From the NCBI GenBank assembly GCA_964496275.1, contig CAZBYL010000012.1, positions 1 through 46,875 on the forward strand: DNA of 46,875 bases, read 5' to 3'. Each line of letters starts with the position of its first letter. Within the stretch, counting starts at the first letter, position 1. The notes under the pieces were generated by a model that was not told the DNA's origin, did no database searches, and was given only the letters and a program-made list of their open reading frames with translations. Origin of the DNA: CAZBYL01 sp964496275 (GTDB taxonomy: Bacteria > Synergistota > Synergistia > Synergistales > Synergistaceae). Below, piece after piece: positions 26,374 to 33,491 of this stretch. The translations under genes were made by a program, and so were the position numbers.

Positions 26374-26401
26374 TGGTCAAGTTTTGCTCTGCTGATATAA
26401 T
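26374..26401 (+). promoter_or_regulatory. Promoter of glgC
   Basis: TGGTCA (26374-26379), a 16-bp spacer and a perfect TATAAT (26396-26401). Predicted initiation near 26408 gives an 80-base leader. glgC-glsA is therefore probably transcribed apart from glgA. Confidence 0.6.
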
Positions 26402-26491
26402 AAAGGCGGAAAGGTGTACAGGTCTTTTTACGTTGTATGGTGTCAGTCCCGATACAAATAACAGAGTACCGTCTTATAAGGGGGCATGGTT

Positions 26492-27796
26492 ATGATACAC
26501 GGCAAATACGGGAGAGTTTTGGGTATGGTTCTTGCGGGCGGTAAGGGCGAGCGTCTTACGCCCCTTACAAGGTATAGGGCAAAACCGGCTGTTCCTTTTG
26601 CGGCCAAGTACAGGATAATAGATTTCGCTCTTTCAAATCTCGTAAACAGCGGACTTTTTTCAATCTATTGTCTTATTCAGTTTAAGAGCCAGTCGCTTCA
26701 TGAGCATATAGGCAAGGGCTGGCAGTTCGGCGGAGCTCTTCGGGGACGGGATTTTTTTGTTAATGTCGTACCGGCTCAGATGTGGGATGGCGAACGCTGG
26801 TATGAGGGCACTGCCGATGCTATTTTCCAGAATATGCACCTTGTCACACTTTTTAACGCAGACAGAATTTGCATTTTTGCCGCAGACCACGTTTATAAGA
26901 TGGACGTGGAGCAGATGCTGCAGTATCACGTTGATACGAAAGCCGATATAACTGTTGCCGCTTATGTTGTTCCGTCGTCAGAGGCTCATCAGTTCGGCTG
27001 TATCGCTACGGACGAGACGGGGCGAATTATAGATTTTGTAGAGAAACCTGCTGTGCCGCCCGAGATACCTGGGCGTCCGGGGTTCAGTTTTGTTTCGATG
27101 GGCAATTATATTTTTGAACGTGAGATACTGGAGGAGTCCGTTATTTCCGATAATGAGCGCAAGGACAGCACTCATGATTTCGGACGCGATATTCTTCCCA
27201 GGTTTTTTAAATCACACAGGCTTATGGCGTATGATTTCTCGACCAATGTCCTTCCCGGAGACGATAAGCCTTATTGGAAAGACGTTGGCAGCATCAAGGC
27301 GTATTGGGAGGCTCACATGGATCTCCTGCACCATCCGTCGGCTTTGAGTTTGTATAATGCTCAGTGGCCGATACGCACCGTCTCTTATTCTGATCCGCCC
27401 GGTTTTACGTATCCCGTGGATAATCACTCCTGTTCGGTGGACGGTTGTTTGCGCGCGGAAGCAAGCCGCGTTCTCGGAGCTTATGTCAGGAAGAGTGTGC
27501 TTTCAAGAAACTGCGTGATAAAGCCTGGAGCTGTCGTCGAAGAGTGTATTATCGGGCAAAATGTGGAGATAGGCGAGAACTGCCGGCTTCGCAGGGTAAT
27601 TGTTGACGCGCATAATATTATTCCGCCCGGAACTTCCATAGGCTATGACCCTGTTGAAGATGCAAAGCATTATCATGTTGATAAAGCGTCGGGTATTGTC
27701 GTAGTGGAGATGCCTCAGATTCAGCTCCGCAAAAAGCTGCAGATGCCGGGGACGTATAACGAGATGTTTAAGTCTTCGGACGGTTCAGATTTCTAA
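26492..27796 (+). CDS. glgC: Glucose-1-phosphate adenylyltransferase
   Basis: About 434 residues. Makes ADP-glucose from ATP and glucose-1-phosphate, the committed step of bacterial glycogen synthesis. Seen are the nucleotidyltransferase motif LAGGKGERLTPLT near 13-25, KPAVPFAAKYRIIDFALSN with the regulatory and catalytic region, WYEGTADAIFQN, and C-terminal left-handed beta-helix repeats (about 300-400). ATG at 26492 lies seven bases after AAGGGGG; the ATG two codons earlier is one base from it. Codons are notably richer in G/T-ending forms than in glgA. Confidence 0.96.
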   Translation: MIHGKYGRVLGMVLAGGKGERLTPLTRYRAKPAVPFAAKYRIIDFALSNLVNSGLFSIYCLIQFKSQSLHEHIGKGWQFGGALRGRDFFVNVVPAQMWDGERWYEGTADAIFQNMHLVTLFNADRICIFAADHVYKMDVEQMLQYHVDTKADITVAAYVVPSSEAHQFGCIATDETGRIIDFVEKPAVPPEIPGRPGFSFVSMGNYIFEREILEESVISDNERKDSTHDFGRDILPRFFKSHRLMAYDFSTNVLPGDDKPYWKDVGSIKAYWEAHMDLLHHPSALSLYNAQWPIRTVSYSDPPGFTYPVDNHSCSVDGCLRAEASRVLGAYVRKSVLSRNCVIKPGAVVEECIIGQNVEIGENCRLRRVIVDAHNIIPPGTSIGYDPVEDAKHYHVDKASGIVVVEMPQIQLRKKLQMPGTYNEMFKSSDGSDF

Positions 27797-27841
27797 AAAA
27801 CAGCAGTCTCGAACGCAATGATAGGGAAGGGGTTCGGATTT

Positions 27842-28789
27842 ATGGTACAGCAGGTTTTGGACGAGGCTTTGGCGTATGCGGCAAGTTTTGTGGGCGAGGG
27901 CAGTGTTGCGACATATATACCCGAGCTGTCAAAGGCGAACCCTGCGGATTTGGGCGTTTGTATGGCGGCTGTCGGCGGAGAGTGCTTTCATGCGGGAGAG
28001 TGGCGCCGACCCTTTACAATTCAGAGTATATCAAAGACGATAGCCCTTATCCTTGCTTTGCAAACGAGCGGCTATGATAAGGTTTTCAGCCGTGTGGGGC
28101 TTGAACCCACGGGCGATTCTTTTAACTCCATAGTAAAGCTTGAAACGCGTGACGCGAAGCCCCTTAATCCCATGATAAACGCGGGTGCGATAGCTACGAC
28201 GGGCTGTATTCTTTCCAACGACCCGTTTGCGTTGATTCTGAAGCAGACAAGAAGATTGTGCGGCAGTGACGATATTAAGCTCAACGAAGCCGTGTTTCTG
28301 TCCGAGAAGAGGGCGGGAATGAGAAACAGGTCTATGGCTTATTGGATGAAGAGCGAGAATATTATAGACGGAGACGTGGAAGAGCTTCTTGATGTGTATT
28401 TCAGGATGTGTTCCATGAGCGTGACTACCGAAAACCTTGCGCATTATGCTATGATTTTGGCGAACGACGGTGTTGACCCTAAAAACGGTGAGCGTCTTAT
28501 TGACAGTTGGATTGTGCGCATTGTGAAAACTTTTATGCTTACGTGCGGAATGTATGACGGTTCCGGCGAGTTCGCGATAAGGGTTGGTATGCCTTCGAAG
28601 AGCGGTGTCGGCGGAGGGATTCTCTCTACGGCGGAGAAGAGTATGGGAATAGCCGTATACGGCCCCGCCCTCGACAGCAGGGGCAACAGTGTCGGAGGAA
28701 TGAGGCTTTTGGAGTATCTTTCGCGAAAGCTGAGTCTGCACTATTTTGCTGGCTGCGGGCGCGAGGAGCTTGTGCCGAGGAGCTGCTAG
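27842..28789 (+). CDS. glsA: Glutaminase
   Basis: About 315 residues of the beta-lactamase-like glutaminase family, which hydrolyses glutamine to glutamate and ammonia. The catalytic Ser-x-x-Lys is in IQSISKT (about 63-69). Further conserved stretches are PLNPMINAGAIAT, MSVTTENLA and MPSKSGVGGGI. ATG at 27842 follows AAGGGG by about ten bases; an earlier ATG at 27818 lacks a site. It follows glgC by 45 bases and may share its transcript, though no metabolic link is evident. Ends at a strong terminator. Confidence 0.95.
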   Translation: MVQQVLDEALAYAASFVGEGSVATYIPELSKANPADLGVCMAAVGGECFHAGEWRRPFTIQSISKTIALILALQTSGYDKVFSRVGLEPTGDSFNSIVKLETRDAKPLNPMINAGAIATTGCILSNDPFALILKQTRRLCGSDDIKLNEAVFLSEKRAGMRNRSMAYWMKSENIIDGDVEELLDVYFRMCSMSVTTENLAHYAMILANDGVDPKNGERLIDSWIVRIVKTFMLTCGMYDGSGEFAIRVGMPSKSGVGGGILSTAEKSMGIAVYGPALDSRGNSVGGMRLLEYLSRKLSLHYFAGCGREELVPRSC

Positions 28790-28794
28790 AGAGA

Positions 28795-28829
28795 GCGGCT
28801 GTCCTAATCAGGGCAGCCGCGTAATTTTT
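28795..28829 (+). terminator. Terminator after glsA
   Basis: An 11-bp stem (28795-28805 with 28810-28820, GCGGCTG/CAGCCGC core, one wobble) with tetraloop AATC, then GTAATTTTT. It sits at the convergent junction with xdhC. Confidence 0.85.
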
Positions 28830-29628
28830 ATTTGCAAAGGACGCTTCGCAGGGAACCCAAGTCCGCTCCGCGTTTGACCGCGATTATTTCGGATATTACG
28901 GATACCGCTATTTCCTCCGGTGTTTCCGCTTTGATCGGCAGGCCTATAGGCTGGTGCAGTCTGTTTAGGTGCTCTTCCGTTACGCCCCTTTCAAGGAGCA
29001 TTCTTCGTACCGTCGCTATTTTGCCGCGAGAGCCTATCATGCCGTAGTATGCGCCGGGTTTTTTGTCCGTGACCGTGACTGCTTCGGCATCAAGAGAGTG
29101 TCCTCTTGTCATGATCACGACATAGCTTCTGTCGTGCAGACTTATGCCGTTTTCATATATTTTTTCTATGGGGCAGCAGACTGTTTTTGCGCAAGGTATC
29201 TCATCTGCGTTGGCAAATTCTTCTCTTTCGTCCCATACCGTTACGCGGAAACCGGCGAATGCGCCGAGCTTCGCCACAGCGCGTCCGACGTGACCGGCTC
29301 CGAATATAACGAGGTCATCCTCACGCCCTATGACTTCCATGTACACCGAAATGCTGCCGCCGCATGCCATTCCGTGTGTTTCGTTCAGGCTGCGCCGCCA
29401 TGTGACTGATGGCTCTCCCGAGGCGATAAGTTCAAGCGCCGCGCCTATGGCTTCGTGTTCCGCAAGTCCGCCGCCTATTGTCCCTGCAATAGATCCGTTG
29501 GGGCGCACCCACATGGAGGCCCCTCTGCTTCTCGGTGTGGAGCCTGATTCTTCCGTAACGGTACACAGAACGCCGAAAGCACCAAGCTCTGTCTCATCAT
29601 TTATCAGATTCAGCAGTTCTTTGTTCAT
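28828..29628 (-). CDS. xdhC: XdhC-family molybdoenzyme maturation factor
   Basis: About 266 residues. The N-terminal XdhC domain includes ESGSTPRSRGASM (about 28-40) and GTIGGGLAEHEAI (about 50-62), and the C-terminal Rossmann domain has IFGAGHVG (about 109-116). XdhC proteins bind molybdenum cofactor, help its sulfuration and insert it in xanthine oxidase-family enzymes; the likely client here is the Mop enzyme at 11.9 kb. ATG at 29628 follows GGAGG; the open frame extends 32 codons upstream into the previous gene without support. Third gene of the Fur-MoeA-like-XdhC operon. Confidence 0.92.
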   Translation of the reverse strand: MNKELLNLINDETELGAFGVLCTVTEESGSTPRSRGASMWVRPNGSIAGTIGGGLAEHEAIGAALELIASGEPSVTWRRSLNETHGMACGGSISVYMEVIGREDDLVIFGAGHVGRAVAKLGAFAGFRVTVWDEREEFANADEIPCAKTVCCPIEKIYENGISLHDRSYVVIMTRGHSLDAEAVTVTDKKPGAYYGMIGSRGKIATVRRMLLERGVTEEHLNRLHQPIGLPIKAETPEEIAVSVISEIIAVKRGADLGSLRSVLCK

Positions 29629-29648
29629 ATTGTGCCTCCGTTCATTAT

Positions 29649-30695
29649 CTAGGAACCGGCTGCAAATGAGCAGCTTGGGTAGTGGCACACATTGCAGTGC
29701 TCGCACATGCCGCCCACTCCCCATCTGCGCACGAGGTCTCCGGGTTCGATTCCCGCGAAGATAAACGGCAGAAGCTTATCCAGCGCGGTTCTGTCGTCAA
29801 ACGCAACACATGCCGGCGCGCCGATGACGGCAATCTCTCTTTCCCCCGTTTTGGGTTTTGCCCAGCCCAGCATGAGCATTGCGCCGGGAAGTGCGGGCGT
29901 GCCTTGGAAGGAAATTTTTCTGCAAACCGAGCGTATCGCGCCGGGTGTTTTATCATCGGCATCCACGCTCATTCCGCCTGTGCAGATTATGACTTCTGCG
30001 CCTTCCTCGATAAACGCTCTGACGGCTTGTGAAATTTCTTCCACCGTATCTCGGGAATATCTCTGTCCTATCACGGTTCCGCTCAGTCTCGAGAGTTTTT
30101 CGTCCAACTTGGGTCTGAACGCATCTTCGACGCGCTTGTCAAAAATTTCTTTGCCGGTGGTGACAAGCCCGACTTTCAGATTTTCAAAAGGCAGTATTTT
30201 AAATGGTTTGCTGCCCCGTACGGCCGCCACGGCGCGCTCAACGCGGTAGTCTTCAAGCACCAACGGACGGATGCGAAATCCTGCCACAGTCTGTCCGGCA
30301 AGAACAGGCCTGTGCGGCGCAAGAGCCGACAGCACCCAGTCTGGGTCTTGGTTCACTCGGTTTACGGTCTCGGCAATGTACCATAGCAGTCCTGATTTTT
30401 CCGCTACCAGGTTGCAGCGCCCCTCTTCCGGCTGTGTCAGTCTCAGATTGTCTCCGCAGAGCACACCGCCCAGAGCTAAGGCCGCGTCATCTTCGTGTAC
30501 GTCTCCCGGTGACATTTCCATAACGGAGAGGTTTTCCCTCCCCATGTCCATTAGGACAGGGATATCTTCTGCTGTTATTACCTGTCCTTTTTTAAAGCGC
30601 GCGGATTTTTTGTGGTTCTTGGCGTCTATCTGTGTCAGGTCGTGCGCAAGCGGGCGTCCTATTGCCTCTTGCAGCGGAATAGAAGTTATTTTCAT
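29649..30695 (-). CDS. Molybdopterin-binding MoeA/MogA-fold protein
   Basis: 348 residues. The MoCF-biosynthesis fold lies in the second half: LVTTGKEIF (about 176-184), ICTGGMSVDADDKTPGAI (about 237-254) and GAPACVAFD. The N-terminal part is MoeA-like but the whole is shorter than MoeA (about 400). A cysteine-rich tail, CEHCNVCHYPSC, ends the protein and is not part of standard MoeA; it could hold a metal. I recall similar proteins with XdhC near aldehyde oxidoreductases in Desulfovibrio. The start overlaps the stop of the Fur-family gene (ATGA). Confidence 0.85.
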   Translation of the reverse strand: MKITSIPLQEAIGRPLAHDLTQIDAKNHKKSARFKKGQVITAEDIPVLMDMGRENLSVMEMSPGDVHEDDAALALGGVLCGDNLRLTQPEEGRCNLVAEKSGLLWYIAETVNRVNQDPDWVLSALAPHRPVLAGQTVAGFRIRPLVLEDYRVERAVAAVRGSKPFKILPFENLKVGLVTTGKEIFDKRVEDAFRPKLDEKLSRLSGTVIGQRYSRDTVEEISQAVRAFIEEGAEVIICTGGMSVDADDKTPGAIRSVCRKISFQGTPALPGAMLMLGWAKPKTGEREIAVIGAPACVAFDDRTALDKLLPFIFAGIEPGDLVRRWGVGGMCEHCNVCHYPSCSFAAGS

Positions 30696-31126
30696 TTTGT
30701 ATCTCCTCTGTTATTTTCTGTCGGCGCACACTCGGAGCAGCTTCCGAATACGACAAGCTGTTTGCCTTCAACAACCATGCCGTCCGGTACTTCAATGCGC
30801 GGCATCTTTTGATCCGTTAAACAAAACATTTTTCCGCAGGACAAACATAGAAAGTGCGGGTGGTTACCGGGGCAGCTTTCCGACTCCATATCGTGTGCGC
30901 AAAATCTCCACACTCCGTCAAGCCCCTGCACCTGGTGGACAATGGACGAAGCTTGAAGCGTCTGTAGGGTTCTGTACAGCGTCACTCTGTCCAGCGGTTC
31001 TTCCAGCATTGAGGAAATTTCGCTGTGCGAGAGCGGAGATCCCTTTTTTACCAGAAGTTCGAGAATTATTTTTCTCTGTCTTGTTGCTCTGAGACCGGCG
31101 CTGCTTAATATTTTTTCCGCGTTCAT
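30692..31126 (-). CDS. Fur-family transcriptional regulator
   Basis: 144 residues. The winged-helix DNA-binding half (about 1-80) includes RATRQRKIILELL and VTLYRTLQTL. The metal/dimer half includes HDMESESCPGNHPHFLCLSCG, with structural zinc pairs CLSC (about 94-97) and CSEC (about 130-133). Whether it senses Fe, Zn, peroxide or another signal cannot be told. It is the first gene of a three-gene operon with molybdopterin genes, which is an unusual setting for Fur. A dyad sits on its own promoter (31144-31158) and recurs at the EamA gene beside the Mop cluster. AAGGAG precedes the ATG. Confidence 0.92.
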   Translation of the reverse strand: MNAEKILSSAGLRATRQRKIILELLVKKGSPLSHSEISSMLEEPLDRVTLYRTLQTLQASSIVHQVQGLDGVWRFCAHDMESESCPGNHPHFLCLSCGKMFCLTDQKMPRIEVPDGMVVEGKQLVVFGSCSECAPTENNRGDTK

Positions 31127-31143
31127 ATTCAGTCTCCTTTCAC

Positions 31144-31187
31144 TGCAACTTCATTGCAAGTTTATTACATATATTAGATTGCCGCAA
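31144..31187 (-). promoter_or_regulatory. Promoter and operator of the Fur-family operon
   Basis: On the minus strand TTGCGG (31187-31182), a 17-bp spacer, TAAACT (31164-31159), then directly the dyad TGCAA-N5-TTGCA (31158-31144) over the predicted start of transcription. A 15-bp palindrome fits the size of a Fur-family site. The arrangement suggests autorepression. Confidence 0.6.
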
Positions 31188-31463
31188 GAATTTTGGCTAT
31201 TTTATTTTTTTGCTGGAAGTATGTTGCGGCGGAGTTATCCTCTGTCTCAAGGTTTTTGTGCTTATTGCTCCGCGTAAGGGAAAGATTTTTTATTTGCAGT
31301 GAAATGTATAAAACTTTTTATTTATGCCGTTTGCTAAGAAAGACCTTTTATCGAAGTTTCTTTTTGCTTTTTTTATGCTGTGTTCTTTTTGTGAATAAGC
31401 GACATGCTTTATTTTTTAAATATGACATTGTGCCGTAAGTGCGGTATTGCGAAAGGTATGTTG

Positions 31464-31492
31464 TTGACATTTTCAATCCTTGGGGGTAATAT
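31464..31492 (+). promoter_or_regulatory. Promoter of the ilv operon
   Basis: A perfect TTGACA (31464-31469), a 17-bp spacer and TAATAT (31487-31492). Predicted initiation near 31499 gives a leader of about 240 bases containing the leader peptide and attenuator. Confidence 0.75.
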
Positions 31493-31553
31493 GTCCCGCA
31501 ATGTAGCCCTAAGGGGCGTATAAGCGTTTAGTCTGATGAAAGGCGGGACAGTA

Positions 31554-31652
31554 ATGGCGAATATCGGTTCTCTAATCAGTTTCTTCAATATAGTTCTTGT
31601 AGTCGTCGTTATTATTAGCAGCGGTGGGTCCCCCGAGATGACCGGCGCTTAA
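31554..31652 (+). CDS. ilv operon leader peptide
   Basis: A 32-codon reading frame starting ATG at 31554 and ending TAA at 31650-31652. Codons 13-21 (31590-31616) are nine branched-chain codons in a row, reading IVLVVVVII. When charged tRNA for Ile, Val or Leu is scarce, a ribosome would stall here, the hallmark of transcription attenuation in ilv operons. Followed directly by alternative RNA hairpins and a terminator upstream of ilvN. A purine-rich GGCGGGA lies before the ATG. Confidence 0.85.
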   Translation: MANIGSLISFFNIVLVVVVIISSGGSPEMTGA

Positions 31653-31705
31653 TAGCCGCGTTACTTTCGGACCGGAACCCACGAGGGTTTCGGTCTTTTT
31701 TTTTT
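31624..31705 (+). terminator. ilv attenuator: antiterminator and intrinsic terminator
   Basis: Terminator: GACCGGAACCC (31670-31680), loop ACGA, GGGTTTCGGTC (31685-31695, one wobble), then ten T residues (31696-31705). Alternative pairing: GTGGGT (31624-31629) with ACCCAC (31677-31682), which would break the left terminator arm. A ribosome stalled at the Ile/Val/Leu run would leave 31624 onward free, favour the antiterminator and let transcription reach ilvN. Confidence 0.85.
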
Positions 31706-31741
31706 AGCTTTTTTAAGATTACAGAGAGAGGTGTATTTTGA

Positions 31742-32233
31742 ATGAACTGTACTTTCAGCATTCTGTCAGAAGATAATCCGGGCGTGCTTATGAGGATCGC
31801 GGGGCTCATCTACAGAAGAGGATACAATATAGAAAGCCTTAGCGTAGGGCGCACGAATGTGGAGGGTATTTCCCGCTTCACGGTTGTTATCGAGGGAGAC
31901 GAAAACGTTTACGAACAGATACGCAAGCAGCTTGAGAAGCTCATTGAGGTTATTGAGGTTCACAACCTTACAAAAGAGGGCAAATTTGTGGAACGCTGGC
32001 TCTCTCTTGTCAAGGTAAGCGCACCCCTTGAGATGCGTCCCCATGTTTTGCAGACTGCCGAAATTTTCAGATGCAGAGTGGTAGACCTGGGAGCTGAGGC
32101 GATAACAATGGAAGTTACAGGCGACCAGGGAAAGCTCGAGGCCTGCCTTGACGCTTTCAGGCCATACGGAATATTGGAAACTGCGGCGTCCGGACAGGTT
32201 GCTCTTTCAAGAGCGGGTTTTGTGGGCGCGTAA
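31742..32233 (+). CDS. ilvN: Acetolactate synthase small (regulatory) subunit
   Basis: 163 residues. The N-terminal ACT domain (about 2-75) has NPGVLMRIAGLIYRRGYNIESL and binds valine for feedback control; a second ALS small-subunit domain (about 80-158) follows. It activates and regulates IlvB, encoded 1.3 kb downstream with ilvC in between. Start ATG at 31742, preceded by GAGAGGTG. The first structural gene after the attenuator. Confidence 0.95.
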   Translation: MNCTFSILSEDNPGVLMRIAGLIYRRGYNIESLSVGRTNVEGISRFTVVIEGDENVYEQIRKQLEKLIEVIEVHNLTKEGKFVERWLSLVKVSAPLEMRPHVLQTAEIFRCRVVDLGAEAITMEVTGDQGKLEACLDAFRPYGILETAASGQVALSRAGFVGA

Positions 32234-32343
32234 GAAGCGGATAGACGAGTATATTTAAAATTTGTTTATGATAGGCCTCAACGGAGACTTAAGCATATAT
32301 AAAAATTAAAAGGCCCGAAGGCGGGCGAAGGAGTGTTTTTGTA

Positions 32344-33354
32344 ATGGCAAAGGTATATTATGATCGTGATGCAGACCTTAATCTTCTTAACGGAAAGACA
32401 ATCGCAGTGGTGGGATACGGCAGCCAGGGGCATGCACATGCGCAGAATCTGCGCGACAGCGGAGCAAAGGTTATCGTAGCTCTTCAGGCAGGAAGCAAAT
32501 CAAAGGCGGTAGCCGAAAAAGACGGTTTTGAAGTTTTCACAGTCGCCGAGGCCGCAAAGCAGGCGGATATGATGATGTTCCTTCTTCCCGACCATCTTCA
32601 GGCATCAACCTTCAACAGTGAAGTGCTCCCCAATATGAAGCCGGAGACGAAACTTCTTTTTGCTCACGGTTTCGCAGTCCATTTCGGTCAGATCACGCCC
32701 CCTGCATCACACGACGTTTTCATGGTTGCGCCCAAAGGACCAGGACACATGGTGCGCCACATGTATAAAGAGGGAAAAGGAGTTCCCTGCCTTATCGCCA
32801 TATATCAGGACGCAAGCGGCAAGGCAAAGGAATTTGCTCTCGCCTACGCTTCGGCAATAGGCGGAGGCAGAGCGGGCGTAATAGAAACAACATTCCGTGA
32901 AGAGACGGAGACGGACCTCTTCGGAGAACAGACCGTACTCTGCGGCGGAGTCAGCGAGCTTATGCAGGCCGGTTATCAGACACTTGTCGAAGCCGGATAT
33001 CAGCCCGAGATGGCATATTTTGAGTGCATCAACGAACTTAAGCTGATCGTAGACATGGTATTCGAAGGCGGACTGAGCTGGATGAGATACTCCGTAAGCG
33101 ACACTGCGAAGTTCGGTGACATGACGGCCGGACCCCGCGTAATAGGCGAGGAATCACGCGCCGCAATGAAGCAGATACTGCACGAGATACAGGACGGAAC
33201 ATTTGCGCGCGAATGGATACTCGAAAATCAGACGGGACGTCCCCGCATGAAAAAGTGGGCGAAGGCCGCGCAGGAAGCTCCTTGCGAATCAGTAGGTAAA
33301 GAACTCCGCAAGATGATGCCTTGGATGGAACAGAAGGAAGTCCCCAAGTTTTAA
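32344..33354 (+). CDS. ilvC: Ketol-acid reductoisomerase
   Basis: 336 residues, class I length. Uses NAD(P)H and Mg2+ to convert acetolactate or acetohydroxybutyrate to the dihydroxy acid. The Rossmann motif VGYGSQGHAHAQNLRDSG lies near 23-40. HGFAVHFGQI and the metal-binding acids in the knotted C-terminal domain (ETDLFGEQ, about 193-200, and ECINELKLI) are present. AAGGAG precedes the ATG, just after a small GCCCG/CGGGC hairpin (32313-32326). Confidence 0.97.
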   Translation: MAKVYYDRDADLNLLNGKTIAVVGYGSQGHAHAQNLRDSGAKVIVALQAGSKSKAVAEKDGFEVFTVAEAAKQADMMMFLLPDHLQASTFNSEVLPNMKPETKLLFAHGFAVHFGQITPPASHDVFMVAPKGPGHMVRHMYKEGKGVPCLIAIYQDASGKAKEFALAYASAIGGGRAGVIETTFREETETDLFGEQTVLCGGVSELMQAGYQTLVEAGYQPEMAYFECINELKLIVDMVFEGGLSWMRYSVSDTAKFGDMTAGPRVIGEESRAAMKQILHEIQDGTFAREWILENQTGRPRMKKWAKAAQEAPCESVGKELRKMMPWMEQKEVPKF

Positions 33355-33365
33355 AAACGATTAGA

Positions 33366-33464
33366 AAAAGCCGTTAAGCAATAGTTGAGCAATAGTTTAA
33401 TAGTCGTTTAACGACTGCTCAACTGTTGCCTAACAAAGGTTCAACTATAGTTAAACGGTCTTTT
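33366..33464 (+). other. Large foldable RNA between ilvC and ilvB
   Basis: Nested inverted repeats: outer AAAAG-CCGTT (33366-33375) with AACGG-t-CTTTT (33454-33464); a 13-bp arm GCAATAGTTGAGC (33378-33390) with GCTCAACTGTTGC (33417-33429, one wobble); an inner AGTCG/CGACT hairpin (33402-33416); and a separate AACTATAGTT palindrome (33443-33452). The fold ends about ten bases before the AAGGGAG of ilvB. It lacks the T-box core sequence. Could control processing, stability or IlvB translation. Confidence 0.6.
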
Positions 33465-33491
33465 AGCACTTTTTAAGGGAGAGAATATACT

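Larger units (their letters stand above)
26036..26491. other. Intergenic gap between glgA and glgC
   Basis: A 456-base gap without a supported gene. It holds a terminator-like hairpin (26058-26094) and the glgC promoter (26374-26401). The middle, about 26100-26360, has open frames up to 73 codons with no ribosome-binding site or recognisable similarity. Base composition of the plus strand changes from C/A-rich (glgA) to G/T-rich (glgC) across this gap. Confidence 0.6.
31127..31553. other. Divergent regulatory gap between the Fur-family gene and the ilv leader
   Basis: A 427-base gap, very T-rich on the plus strand at about 31200-31430. No supported gene is present: the 81-codon frame at 31193-31438 has no ribosome-binding site and a low-complexity composition. 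It holds the Fur-family promoter/operator on the left and the ilv promoter on the right. TTGCAGTGAAA (31294-31304) repeats in inverted form the sequence at 31138-31148, with unknown meaning. Confidence 0.6.

Noticed and set aside
26365..26401. TTGACG as the -35 of the glgC promoter
   Set aside because: The distance to TATAAT is 25 bp; TGGTCA at 16 bp fits better.
31193..31438. An 81-codon plus-strand frame rich in Phe, Leu and Cys
   Set aside because: No ribosome-binding site, T-rich noncoding composition, and it lies between two divergent promoters.
31492..31550. An 8-bp inverted repeat (TGTCCCGC/GCGGGACA) that could hide the leader-peptide ribosome-binding site
   Set aside because: The left arm overlaps the -10 box and predicted start of transcription, so it would probably not be in the RNA.
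33355..33491. T-box riboswitch before ilvB
   Set aside because: The conserved T-box sequence and specifier-loop layout are absent.
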